31,189 nucleotides of DNA from a virus, in the IMG/VR virus record IMGVR_UViG_3300043219_000052, positions 1 through 31,189 of that record. One strand, 5' to 3'. Position numbers and translations under genes: made by a program. Below are positions 21,501 through 27,881 of this stretch, piece after piece (the first letter of the stretch is position 1; each line of letters begins with the position of its first letter). The notes beneath the pieces are model-generated. The model saw nothing but the letters and a program-made list of their open reading frames with translations. It did not search any database and had not been told where the DNA came from.

Positions 21501-22873
21501 AGAATGGGAAAAGAAGAAAACAAGACTCATTGACGGGGACTCCAAAAGAAAGAGCTTACGGAGTTGCACTTAGCCTATATAACGAATACGTAAAATCATT
21601 AAAGACTGCTGCGAACAAAAGAACTATTCTACAGTCAATAAAAGAATACCTTACTGACCCTGGCAAATTCGTGAGTGATACATTTGGTGTAATGAAAAAC
21701 ACTAAAGCAGCAATAGATAATAGTTTTATTGGGCGCCAGGGGCTTAAGGCATTTCTTAAGGGTATAACAGGCGATTTACATTCATTGAAGATATGGACAG
21801 ATACACTAGTTAAGTCTTTTAAGGTTATGTGGGGCGCTGGCAAAACAGGAAAGAACAAGAAGATGGCAGAGAACGACGCTAGGCGTATGATCTACGCCGA
21901 CATCGTATCTGACCCAGACTATAAGCTACTTAAGACGAGTAAGACCGCTATTGGCTTTGAGGTTATAGAAGAGGATATTCCAGTAGACTTCGCAGAGAAA
22001 TTGCCAATCGTAGGCGTGGCTTTTAGAGTCAGTGACGAGGCGTTCTCTTGGTCTGCTAAATATATGAGATATGCATTAGCGAAGAACTATATGAGGATTT
22101 GGAGGAAAAGCGGACGGCCTCTCAATAAGAAGAATCTCATAGATATAGGGCGGCTAACTAATTCTCAGACTGGCAGAGGTGGCGATGCTGCGTCTCGTGG
22201 AGGTGGGCCTGGAATTATAAATAATGTCTTCTTTTCGCCAAAGATGTTACGGGCGCATTTAGACACACTGACTCTTCATTTATTTGATAAGAATTTCAGT
22301 AAGTTCGCAAGGCTTCAGGCGGCCAAGAACTTAGTACAATACATATCTGGGGCTGCTATGATATTAGCTATAGCAAAATGGATAGACGATGACAGTGTAA
22401 CGTTTGACACTAAGAGTTCTGACTTCGGGAAAATAAGAGCAGGAAATACGAGGTTCTCAGTCGGTGGTGGGTTGGAGATTTTTATTATACTTGCTTCTCG
22501 TCTCGCACAAAGAGAATTTACAAGCGCCAGCACAGGAAAAACTAAATCTATAGACACTGGCAGGTTCGGGTCTTTAGGCGGTAAAGAGTTGGTGTTTAAT
22601 TTCCTAGAGAATAAACTGTCCCCTGGTGCTTCATTCGTGCTTATGATGGCAGACCAAGTAACTCGTGACGGAGACAAAGTAACTATTCCGCAGATGCTAA
22701 ATAAGGCACTCACTCCTATAATAATAGAAACTGCATTCCAATCGAAAGACCAAGAAGATGCCGCAAATATACTTGCCGTCATATTAGCAGAGGCATTCGG
22801 TGTAGGAGTGAACACATTTGATGGGAAATTTAAGAAAAAGAAAAAGAAAGACAGTGAGAGGTATGATCTCTAA
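18551..22873 (+). CDS. large ejection / polyvalent internal virion protein, 1440 aa
   Basis: This is the largest protein here, at the position of T7 gp16. Residues 1-130 are helical (PFDPLSPEEVEALSNETFDY). An Ala/Gly-rich, membrane-seeking region spans about 195-240 and 330-350. About 550-720 (MAEQAQKVAKLI, GHTVLGKRVKSLDT) and the YIPNAQDFIDLAKIATYHLE region resemble large polyvalent phage proteins. About 765-950 holds three basic coiled-coil repeats. The C-terminus (DFGKIRAGNTRFSVGGGLEIF, LENKLSPGASFVLMMADQVT) is a conserved polyvalent-type module, ending in poly-Lys. I see no transglycosylase Glu motif, so cell-wall opening must come from elsewhere. A run of nine G (19360-19368) lies at residue 271. 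Confidence 0.78.
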   Translation: MGVRLKDIPFDPLSPEEVEALSNETFDYADRENVSLREANRVIEEETQAELFRNAMMESNKAFGTNFDVTNPNYDPGTLDIGPGDFTFGQKTLEVAKAGHRGLGSLVKLPGILLKAVGEGPTTRADRAKLRAGSAEARRQNDPVIASRRKFADMLRRTGNRYIETVNSMTYEESLKSKIAREQSFSTAPVFRTAISVAESAPSYGSAVAASIATGNPNVGLYLLGATTASSAYETYREQGVDPELALLGAAIEGSIEVITEKVPMDELMKGGGRKFLVRALRLGTAESFQELMAQLGQNYTSAVVKDVDPENYATVFNAAKQEWSVISKGWQDSMAAGFFMGGGAAAFSGNHSDTDFGFRTKEEMKSQYGVSPRNMNELLYLHDQIKNQVRAIEKATEKPAEGETQTGKINTSDVPKIGLTVEEQTSVDQLVEKGMDPAEADRLTRASSEVLGGDIPEIEPSELDKVEAQIQAERTGQVEDIGEGEELTRGSSLSVLAQAIEDDMVEENADVADELPTYRAMNMAEQAQKVAKLISDDIKLAKRIAFYEEAAPPGIYPENVYTGLRTYSRVNLDVILIMELALNEQGVTGHTVLGKRVKSLDTGQDNADPVQAVKEVADARKEKMGRDGKDIPALEDKLKAMQIELDTAQKALGDYTKKAKREYGKTNSIVTKEEYEKIIGRRNQEISEMRHGRNLGAAYIPNAQDFIDLAKIATYHLEATGRNFAKWSAQVTKDMGEWVSPHLKTEFDKAFAEVGEKISKDEVTSALDKLKKRLETQIKNLEKQIESGELTKKKGKEEVSDAEVVALRARLEATQKQFASVFEKELGDKKIDSAIKLTEKSIKELGRKIKAGDTSTKTRKKLSSPELDNLKAEQAELRKELKGLRDAKKTKKTPEEIALQAKKSRLKSGTKKFDAKLKSLDFERQERAEIELDAEGQSLQDAYDLAKEKYKAAQSAQGIITEEEVRIIATLAKDVAVKKAEMENGKRRKQDSLTGTPKERAYGVALSLYNEYVKSLKTAANKRTILQSIKEYLTDPGKFVSDTFGVMKNTKAAIDNSFIGRQGLKAFLKGITGDLHSLKIWTDTLVKSFKVMWGAGKTGKNKKMAENDARRMIYADIVSDPDYKLLKTSKTAIGFEVIEEDIPVDFAEKLPIVGVAFRVSDEAFSWSAKYMRYALAKNYMRIWRKSGRPLNKKNLIDIGRLTNSQTGRGGDAASRGGGPGIINNVFFSPKMLRAHLDTLTLHLFDKNFSKFARLQAAKNLVQYISGAAMILAIAKWIDDDSVTFDTKSSDFGKIRAGNTRFSVGGGLEIFIILASRLAQREFTSASTGKTKSIDTGRFGSLGGKELVFNFLENKLSPGASFVLMMADQVTRDGDKVTIPQMLNKALTPIIIETAFQSKDQEDAANILAVILAEAFGVGVNTFDGKFKKKKKKDSERYDL

Positions 22874-23122
22874 ATGGACATCCAAGCCCTAATAGACACA
22901 CAAATAGACCGTGGTGACACAACGCTCCAGATGCTGCAATGGAACGACACGACAAAGAGATGGGAGTCAACCCTTAACCCGGTCGCCCCTGCTGATGGTC
23001 AGTTTGGGTTCTGGACAAGAGACTCGGTAACAGGTATAGTAACCTTAGCTACGGCTACGGACGATTTGAATATAGAAGAAACAATAACTACTAAGCGGCT
23101 ATTAGCCGGAGGTATAAAATGA
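22874..23122 (+). CDS. hypothetical small protein at head of fibre module, 82 aa
   Basis: The ATG follows the previous stop directly. The product (MDIQALIDTQIDRGDTTLQML ... TTKRLLAGGIK) has an N-terminal amphipathic helix and a Trp/Thr-rich middle (WNDTTKRWESTLNPV, FGFWTRDSVTGIVTLATAT) with strand-turn-strand spacing. Its TGA overlaps the ATG of the repeat protein (ATGA). It may be a small adaptor or chaperone for the appendage proteins that follow. No recognised family. Confidence 0.6.
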   Translation: MDIQALIDTQIDRGDTTLQMLQWNDTTKRWESTLNPVAPADGQFGFWTRDSVTGIVTLATATDDLNIEETITTKRLLAGGIK

Positions 23123-24117
23123 GTGACTATAAAGGTGACTATGCAGAAGACGCAACAGTACGAATAACATTCAATACGTTTGATTCTAACGGAGCGAGCG
23201 TTACTATAACGCAACTTGCCACTACTGATGTATTTGTCTATAAAGACGGAACTGTATTAGGTGACCCAGATGCAGGCGTAACATTAGATTTAAACGAAGG
23301 GGCTGTCAATGGATCGCATAGAGTATCTGTTGACTTGAGTTCAGATGTTCAATATGCCACCGGCGCAGATTACGAGGTGCAATTTAAGGGAGCTGATATA
23401 GACGGCAATGAAGTTAATATCTTTGTTGGTGAGTTCTCTATTGAGAACAGGTTCATGCGAGGAACAGACGGAGCGAATACTACCGTCCCTGATGCCGCAG
23501 GCGTAGCTCCCACCGCAGTCGAGAATAGGCAGGAAATGGACAGCAACAGCACACAGCTTGCAGCTATCGTCGAAGATACAGGGACGACGCTTGAAAATAG
23601 ACAAGTAGTTATCCTTGCAGACGTCACAGGTCTTGACGGTGACGTCATGAGGGGAACTGATGGAGCTAATACTACAGTCCCCGATGCCGCCGGTGTCGCA
23701 CCTACTGCTGTAGAAAACAGACAGGAAATGGATAGTAACAGTACGCAATTAGCGGCAATTATAGAGGATACGGGGACTACTTTAGAGAATAGGCAAGTGG
23801 CTATATTGGCTGATGTAACAGGTATAGACGGGGACGCCATGCGTGGAACCGATGGTGCGAATACGACAGTGCCGGACGCAGCAGGAACAGCACCCACTGT
23901 TGATGAGATATGGGCAAAGGCTATGAGTGACCTTGCTGGCATACCAGCCTTCAATGCTTCAGTCTTAGACGCAATTAACATCAGCTTCATGGCACTAAGA
24001 AACAAACAGACAGGAACGGCAGCGGCTCAGACAATAGCCAATGACGCCGGGGCAACAATAGCAACTGCCGTCCTGAGTGACGCAGCTGGAACTACCACTA
24101 AAGAGGAATACAGTTAA
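23119..24117 (+). CDS. virion appendage protein with recoded 64-aa repeats, 332 aa
   Basis: Residues 1-112 form a beta domain (DYAEDATVRITFNTFDSNGAS ... VGEFSIENRF) seen in many environmental phage structural proteins. Then a 64-residue unit beginning MRGTDGANTTVPDAAG occurs twice in full and once in part (23455, 23647, 23839). Copies 1 and 2 agree at 60 of 64 residues, but 40 of those 60 codons differ. A helical end (NISFMALRNKQTGTAAAQTI) follows. The repeats probably set the length of a fibre or spacer. Start by ATGA overlap; end by TAATG with the next gene. Confidence 0.75.
   Translation: MSDYKGDYAEDATVRITFNTFDSNGASVTITQLATTDVFVYKDGTVLGDPDAGVTLDLNEGAVNGSHRVSVDLSSDVQYATGADYEVQFKGADIDGNEVNIFVGEFSIENRFMRGTDGANTTVPDAAGVAPTAVENRQEMDSNSTQLAAIVEDTGTTLENRQVVILADVTGLDGDVMRGTDGANTTVPDAAGVAPTAVENRQEMDSNSTQLAAIIEDTGTTLENRQVAILADVTGIDGDAMRGTDGANTTVPDAAGTAPTVDEIWAKAMSDLAGIPAFNASVLDAINISFMALRNKQTGTAAAQTIANDAGATIATAVLSDAAGTTTKEEYS
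23455..23901 (+). repeat. protein-level tandem repeat, 192-nt unit, 2.3 copies
   Basis: Copies are 23455-23646, 23647-23838 and a partial 23839-23901. Over the first 16 residues all three copies are identical in protein. Codon counts differ at 8 (copies 1/2), 11 (1/3) and 11 (2/3) of 16 positions; Arg2 is CGA, AGG and CGT, and Thr4 is ACA, ACT and ACC. Differences lie almost entirely at synonymous sites. Confidence 0.95.
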
Positions 24118-24746
24118 TGGCTCTTGATACTGCAACGAAACGTAGATCAATGTTTGCTATGGGGTTAGTGGCTCTAGTAGTCCAGCCAATCCCTGATGGT
24201 ACGATTGCGGATGTAGACCAGAGGCACTTCTTGGGGTTGTCTGCGGCTAGGGCGGCACAGGCGGGACTAGCAACAGACTTCTTGCACATCTTCAGCACTG
24301 GCGTAGTAGAGCCTGTCAGTATAGCCGACTCTGGCAGTAACGTCCTTGTGGCTGGCGACACAGAAGTGCAGGGCGATGCTTACACGGGTGGAACTGAATG
24401 GGTTACTGGCGACCTGAATGTAACAGGTAATGTCCAGATAGACGGCAGGACAGTGCTTAATGCTTTATTTGTAGATGTTGTTCGTGTGACCTCTTCGCCT
24501 TATGCAGTATCAACAACAGACCATACCATCATGGTAGATACTGATAGCGGAGCAATAATAGTAAACTTGCCGGGTTCGGCTGGGACAGGTAGACATCTTA
24601 GGATCGTGAACGTAGGCAGTTCCGATAACGATGTAACCGTAACCCCTGACGGAGCAGAACTCTTGACAGGAGCTAACGCAAGCCGTACACTATCTGATAG
24701 AAGTGTAATTATACTAGAGAATCATCAATCAGAAGGATGGTGGTAA
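24117..24746 (+). CDS. tail-fibre-type protein with C-terminal beta tip, 209 aa
   Basis: Residues 1-45 (MALDTATKRRSMFAMGLVALV, then PDGTIADVDQRHFLGL) match a short conserved protein often found among phage tail genes. The second half (VRVTSSPYAVSTTDHTIMVD, SGAIIVNLPGSAGTGRHLRIV, NVGSSDNDVTVTPDGAELL) is a common C-terminal beta domain of tail fibres, ending in a Trp-Trp. The middle (GDTEVQGDAYTGGTEWVTGD, LNVTGNVQIDG) has beta-helix-like periodicity. It is probably a short receptor-binding or baseplate fibre. TAATG start. Confidence 0.72.
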   Translation: MALDTATKRRSMFAMGLVALVVQPIPDGTIADVDQRHFLGLSAARAAQAGLATDFLHIFSTGVVEPVSIADSGSNVLVAGDTEVQGDAYTGGTEWVTGDLNVTGNVQIDGRTVLNALFVDVVRVTSSPYAVSTTDHTIMVDTDSGAIIVNLPGSAGTGRHLRIVNVGSSDNDVTVTPDGAELLTGANASRTLSDRSVIILENHQSEGWW

Positions 24747-25841
24747 ATGAGTAGATTTGAAAATTTAACAATAGAAGGCGACCCCTCTGGTAACTTAGCA
24801 GAGGTCAATGACAGTCAGCAACTCTTAGTCACTCCCTCTAACTTCATATTAGAAGTAGCAAAGAGAACCGTCTCAGGCCATACCCAGATGAATAAGTATG
24901 GACATAACGAAGCAGTTGCTTCTGGCCCAGAAGATGTCTGGGGCGGAGGCGGGTTATATGCTTTCTATTTCGACACGAACCAAACTGTAGAGGCTGTCAG
25001 CACCGACGTTGACGATGTAGGGTCAGTCCCTTCAAGCGGCACAGCAACTGGCGGTAGCCTTACTACTTTAGTTGACAGCGGCGCAGACTTTGTAGGCGAC
25101 GGCGTAGCTATAGGCGATGTTGTAATAAATGACACTAATGGCGAATGGGGTACGGTTAATATAGTTGCCGCCACAACCCTGACTCATACTACCATGACTA
25201 ATGCTTCAACGGCCTCTCCTGCGAATAACCCGAACGAGAGCGGCGACACTTACCGTATAGCCACAAGCGCAGATACTGGCGCTGGGGTTATCCATATTGA
25301 AGGGCTTACTGATTCTGGTGGTGGTGTATGGGATGTAGCTACAGAGACTATTGTAATGAATGGGCAAACCGACGTAGCGATAACCAAGACATTCGTAAGG
25401 CTATATAGAGGGTTCGTTCTCCATGCAGGCTCATCAAGTGCGAACGAAGGTGATATAACGGTCGAGGTTGACGCTACAACCAATGCGGGCGTCTTTATAA
25501 CAACGGGTGACGGTCAAACTCAACAAGCTATCTACACGGTTCCATCAGGCAAAACAGGTTACTTTATGAAAGGATATGTTGGTATCGGGTCAAGAGCTAA
25601 TCCCGCAGCCTCGGCCAGTGCCGTGTTTACGTGGAGAGCAAGGATCAATAATGGGGCAACAGGTGTATTTGCTATCAAGGGACAAGTGGAGGTTATGACA
25701 ACTGCAAACCAGTTCTGGATATACGAGTATGGAGTGCCTGTAGCGATACCAGAGAAATCAGATATACTAATCAGATGCGATTCAACATCAGCAACAGTGG
25801 GCGTAATTGGAGCCTTCGATTTAATACTAGTAGATAATTAA
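24747..25841 (+). CDS. structural protein of a widespread environmental phage family, 364 aa
   Basis: The pattern includes MNKYGHNEAVASGPEDVWGGGG near residue 50, IHIEGLTDSGGGVWDVATET, a TIVMNGQTDVAITKTFVRLYRGFV segment, AGSSSANEGDITVEV and AIYTVPSGKTGYFMKGYVG. This set is typical of a common marine/soil phage virion protein near tail fibres. Between residues 92 and 170 there is an extra Thr/Asp/Gly-rich stretch (VPSSGTATGGSLTTLVDSGA) that interrupts the usual ladder and looks inserted. Function unknown; particle association is inferred. Confidence 0.7.
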   Translation: MSRFENLTIEGDPSGNLAEVNDSQQLLVTPSNFILEVAKRTVSGHTQMNKYGHNEAVASGPEDVWGGGGLYAFYFDTNQTVEAVSTDVDDVGSVPSSGTATGGSLTTLVDSGADFVGDGVAIGDVVINDTNGEWGTVNIVAATTLTHTTMTNASTASPANNPNESGDTYRIATSADTGAGVIHIEGLTDSGGGVWDVATETIVMNGQTDVAITKTFVRLYRGFVLHAGSSSANEGDITVEVDATTNAGVFITTGDGQTQQAIYTVPSGKTGYFMKGYVGIGSRANPAASASAVFTWRARINNGATGVFAIKGQVEVMTTANQFWIYEYGVPVAIPEKSDILIRCDSTSATVGVIGAFDLILVDN

Positions 25842-25852
25842 AGGAGAACAGC

Positions 25853-26173
25853 ATGGCAAAAGAACAATGGCACAGATGGGGACAGACAGTAGTGACAATA
25901 CTTACCTTGGCGTTTGTATGTGGATTAACCTACAGCCGGATCGAGGTGAACACCGACGACATAAATGACAACAAGGATGATATTGGGATTGTCGAAACAG
26001 ATGTCCATAGGCTCCAGGTCAATCAGCAGATGGAGATCGCCCTGAAGCAATCGCTCTTGAGAGCATTGACCCGACTAGAAGGTAAGGTTGACACAATAAG
26101 TATCGACCAGACCCAGATAAAGATAGACGTAAACTCCACTAAAGTAAAAATAGACACTCTAACAAAGGACTAA
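25853..26173 (+). CDS. membrane-anchored coiled-coil protein, 106 aa
   Basis: AAAGGAG lies seven bases before the ATG. An N-terminal cytoplasmic stub (MAKEQWHRWGQ) is followed by one membrane segment (about residues 11-27, TVVTILTLAFVCGLTYS) and about 75 residues of heptad-rich helix (DVHRLQVNQQMEIALKQSLL, then DQTQIKIDVNSTKVKIDTL). The shape fits an inner-membrane spanin or another lysis/envelope accessory. No holin or endolysin is found nearby, so the assignment stays open. It begins the last group on the plus strand. Confidence 0.6.
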   Translation: MAKEQWHRWGQTVVTILTLAFVCGLTYSRIEVNTDDINDNKDDIGIVETDVHRLQVNQQMEIALKQSLLRALTRLEGKVDTISIDQTQIKIDVNSTKVKIDTLTKD

Positions 26174-26175
26174 TC

Positions 26176-26271
26176 ATGCCAACCCATACAGTATCAGAAC
26201 GTAAGAAACGTAAGGTTCGCCAGAAGAAACACAAGGTCAAGGTGAAGAAGCATAAGGTTAAAAAGAAGTAG
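26176..26271 (+). CDS. 31-aa Lys-rich miniprotein
   Basis: AAAGGAC gives a proper ribosome binding site for ATG 26176. After MPTHTVSER the protein is nearly all Lys/Arg/His/Val, with a KKHKVK motif occurring twice. Charge this dense suggests nucleic acid or membrane-phosphate binding, in the style of histone tails or cationic peptides. It lies two bases after the preceding stop, so it is cotranscribed with the membrane protein. No family known. Confidence 0.6.
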   Translation: MPTHTVSERKKRKVRQKKHKVKVKKHKVKKK

Positions 26272-26275
26272 TCCA

Positions 26276-26380
26276 ATGGACAAGGATAAGGAAATTGACC
26301 GTCTACGGGATATAATCCAAACACTGCTCAGGAAGATAGAAGAGCTAAAGGATTATATCCGTGAAGACTTAAAGAGATAG
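26276..26380 (+). CDS. 34-aa amphipathic helix protein
   Basis: The whole product (MDKDKEIDRLRDIIQTLLRK and onwards) is one predicted heptad helix with Ile/Leu at a/d positions, like a short leucine zipper. AGAAG 8-12 bases upstream is a weak ribosome binding site. It is the last plus-strand gene before the terminator and may pair with the coiled-coil or Lys-rich protein beside it. Confidence 0.5.
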   Translation: MDKDKEIDRLRDIIQTLLRKIEELKDYIREDLKR

Positions 26381-26398
26381 TTCATCTTCCTCCCTCCG

Positions 26399-26431
26399 CC
26401 CCGCATTGCTTACGAGCGGTGCGGGGTTTTA
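26399..26431 (+). terminator. strong intrinsic terminator of the structural operon
   Basis: A 12-bp stem (26399-26410 with 26415-26426, two G-U pairs) is capped by the tetraloop TACG, a UNCG-type sequence, and followed by TTTTATTT. It ends the plus-strand virion transcript. The stop codon of the opposite-strand Lar-like gene (26429-26431) lies inside the T tract, so the two operons abut directly. Confidence 0.9.
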
Positions 26432-26656
26432 TTTCTGCCTTGATATTTCCGTGAATGGATGTGGTTTTATCGCGTCTTGCCATTCAGTTGCCGCCTCCTC
26501 TTTTGTGTCAAAGTTGTAATCAGCGCCGTCAACAAGATAACAATCATCATTGAGGCAATGGACTTCATAGTGTTCATGGATACTGTAGGAATTCCCCCTT
26601 CCACGTACTTCCACTCGGCTACCACAAAACGGACACGGTTTAAGTTCTTCGTTCAT
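26429..26656 (-). CDS. Lar-like restriction-alleviation zinc protein, 75 aa
   Basis: The N-terminal MNEELKPCPFCGS is the Lar-family signature (LKPCPFCG). It is followed by a second Cys pair (HCLNDDC) and a C-terminal KEEAATEWQDA that matches the family's EEAI..WN-like helix. Lar of E. coli reduces type I restriction by modulating EcoKI; in phages the activity is usually assumed from homology. AAAGGA precedes ATG 26656. It is the last gene of the minus operon, and a second Lar-like copy lies at 29349-29789. Confidence 0.75.
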   Translation of the reverse strand: MNEELKPCPFCGSRVEVRGRGNSYSIHEHYEVHCLNDDCYLVDGADYNFDTKEEAATEWQDAIKPHPFTEISRQK

Positions 26657-26674
26657 CTTCTTATCCTTTCAAAA

Positions 26675-26893
26675 TTATATCACACGTTCCGGTTTATTCC
26701 TTGCCTTAAATAACCCTATCCCGTTCTCTCTGAAATCCGTAGCCTCTGCCAATACCCCGAACCTGCACTTCGCATGCCTGCCTAAGTAGTGGGCCGGTTC
26801 CATGCTGGATATCTTCTCGATCTGCTCTGGCGTAAAGCATACAAGGTTGTCTAGGAACATCTGGGTTAGAGGAGTGGTTCTAGTTTCACTCAT
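26675..26893 (-). CDS. hypothetical protein, 72 aa
   Basis: It starts in an ATGAGTGA overlap with the upstream 59-aa gene. The sequence has helix-rich segments (TPLTQMFLDNLVCFTPEQIEK) and a Gly/Phe-rich end (FRENGIGLFKARNK), with two isolated Cys. No membrane segment or recognised motif. Function unknown; the operon context suggests an early accessory role. Confidence 0.6.
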   Translation of the reverse strand: MSETRTTPLTQMFLDNLVCFTPEQIEKISSMEPAHYLGRHAKCRFGVLAEATDFRENGIGLFKARNKPERVI

Positions 26894-27065
26894 CTTTCTT
26901 GCCCTTCCAGAGTTTTATTTGAATATCGAGAAAGCAGATATGTAAGGCTAAACACCACCAACCGGCCCATCCAGGATAGTAGTAATATCCGCCGTGTTGT
27001 TTGATCCCTACTCCTAAGCCTATCACCCAGAAGTTCCAGTTTGCTTTGATGAATTTTTTCTTCAT
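26886..27065 (-). CDS. small hydrophobic protein, 59 aa
   Basis: AAAAAGGAGAAAAC before ATG 27065 is the best ribosome binding site in the operon. The product (MKKKFIKANWNFWVIGLGVG, then QHGGYYYYPGWAGWWCLALH) is rich in Trp/Tyr/Gly and ends KLWKGKKDE. One or two weak membrane segments flank a Tyr-rich loop, so a membrane-associated role is likely. A longer 68-codon frame over the same bases (26890-27096) lacks a good site and is a shadow. Confidence 0.65.
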   Translation of the reverse strand: MKKKFIKANWNFWVIGLGVGIKQHGGYYYYPGWAGWWCLALHICFLDIQIKLWKGKKDE

Positions 27066-27085
27066 GTTTTCTCCTTTTTAAAATA

Positions 27086-27117
27086 CCCCGCCCCACGTAT
27101 CGCGTCGCAGGGCGAGG
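27086..27117 (-). terminator. GC-rich hairpin inside the minus operon
   Basis: Bases 27106-27117 pair with 27086-27097 over an 8-nt loop: 12 pairs read from the minus strand, three of them wobbles. Only ATTTT follows, so termination would be partial. It sits directly upstream of the ribosome binding site of the 59-aa membrane gene and may reduce or protect the distal message. Confidence 0.45.
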
Positions 27118-27129
27118 CAGTCGTGTGGG

Positions 27130-27357
27130 TTATTCTATCTCGTTATTATCTAATACTTCTGTCCTTGTCACATTGTCTTCTGTATCAATCGACAAGGCTG
27201 GGCCATTTCCGGCTGTCGTTATGTTACATCCGTGGATTGTTACGTTTGGAGTTTGATTTAGTGCGTTAGCTAAAGTTCTTACGGCACTACATAGTTCGTT
27301 GATAGCATGGAGCCTATCTTCTCTTTGTACGGTTACTCTTATTGTACCTTCACTCAT
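27130..27357 (-). CDS. hypothetical protein, 75 aa
   Basis: ATG 27357 with AAAGGAA nine to ten bases upstream is preferred over a TTG two codons earlier. The product starts MSEGTIRVTVQREDRLHAIN and contains a helix (ELCSAVRTLANALNQTPNV) with beta strands on each side, an ordinary small alpha/beta fold. The C-terminus is acidic (EVLDNNEIE). No recognised family; it lies between the lipoprotein gene and a strong hairpin. Confidence 0.6.
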   Translation of the reverse strand: MSEGTIRVTVQREDRLHAINELCSAVRTLANALNQTPNVTIHGCNITTAGNGPALSIDTEDNVTRTEVLDNNEIE

Positions 27358-27377
27358 CTTCAATTTCCTTTCTAAAA

Positions 27378-27668
27378 TTAGTTACTTTCCAGACCAGCTT
27401 CGATGCCGGTCTTGGGTTCTTTGATTATAAGTTTACCTGGGTTAACCTTACTGCTGGGGTTCTCCAGAATGATCGTGACGGTGGTAGCAATGTCTTTCAG
27501 TATAAACTCTACCCGTGAGGCCGACCCCCAGTAGAATAGCTTCTGGTGGATGATCTCCGTGCCGTTGGGGAGTGTTACTTTGTCGGTCGTACACCCTGTA
27601 ATCAAAAGCGTAACCCACAAAGCCAGTGCCGCCGCTGTTATTATTGCAATGTCTCTTAGTTTGTTCAT
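27378..27668 (-). CDS. small lipoprotein, 96 aa
   Basis: The start is ATG 27668, preceded by AAAAGGAC; the frame is open further upstream without a better site. A hydrophobic signal (MNKLRDIAIITAAALALWVT) ends in the lipobox LITGC with Cys26, predicting a lipid-anchored envelope protein of about 71 residues. The mature part is beta-rich (KVTLPNGTEIIHQKLFYW, VTIILENPSSKV). It could be an outer-membrane spanin or an exclusion lipoprotein. It lies on the strand opposite to the coiled-coil membrane gene, so a spanin pair is not proven. Confidence 0.65.
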   Translation of the reverse strand: MNKLRDIAIITAAALALWVTLLITGCTTDKVTLPNGTEIIHQKLFYWGSASRVEFILKDIATTVTIILENPSSKVNPGKLIIKEPKTGIEAGLESN

Positions 27669-27689
27669 GTTAGAGTCCTTTTCTGGCAT

Positions 27690-27860
27690 TTAGCCAAGAC
27701 CTATTTCAGCAAGCTCTCTGGTTATGCCCTTGTCAATCAAAGTCTGGCAAATGACTTGAGCATCTTCGTCTGTTTGTATTTCTCCACCTATGTCTTGAGC
27801 GATCTTTTGGAGCATATCACACTGATCTTCCGTTAATACTATTGTTAATTCTTTGCTCAT
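27690..27860 (-). CDS. hypothetical acidic protein, 56 aa
   Basis: AAAGGGAAATT precedes the ATG. The product (MSKELTIVLTEDQCDMLQKI then DEDAQVICQTLIDKGITREL) has strand-helix-helix spacing like a small antitoxin- or DNA-binding-like fold, with two Cys. It could be a ribbon-helix-helix-type regulator, but no key residues confirm this. It lies in the middle of the operon with ordinary spacing. Confidence 0.6.
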   Translation of the reverse strand: MSKELTIVLTEDQCDMLQKIAQDIGGEIQTDEDAQVICQTLIDKGITRELAEIGLG

Positions 27861-27881
27861 AATTTCCCTTTCAAAAGCGGC

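Noticed and set aside
23455-23901. CRISPR array or diversity-generating retroelement target
   Set aside because: Units are contiguous 192-nt coding repeats without spacers. Differences are synonymous rather than A-site mutations, and no reverse transcriptase is in the window.
23370-24005. Long minus-strand ORF opposite the repeat gene (211 codons)
   Set aside because: It is a shadow of the repeats, and the minus frame shows only low-complexity Ser/Val/Ala. The plus frame is conserved across recoded copies.
26890-27096. 68-codon minus-strand ORF
   Set aside because: It overlaps a better 59-codon frame (26886-27065) with a strong AAGGAG site and protein-like sequence.
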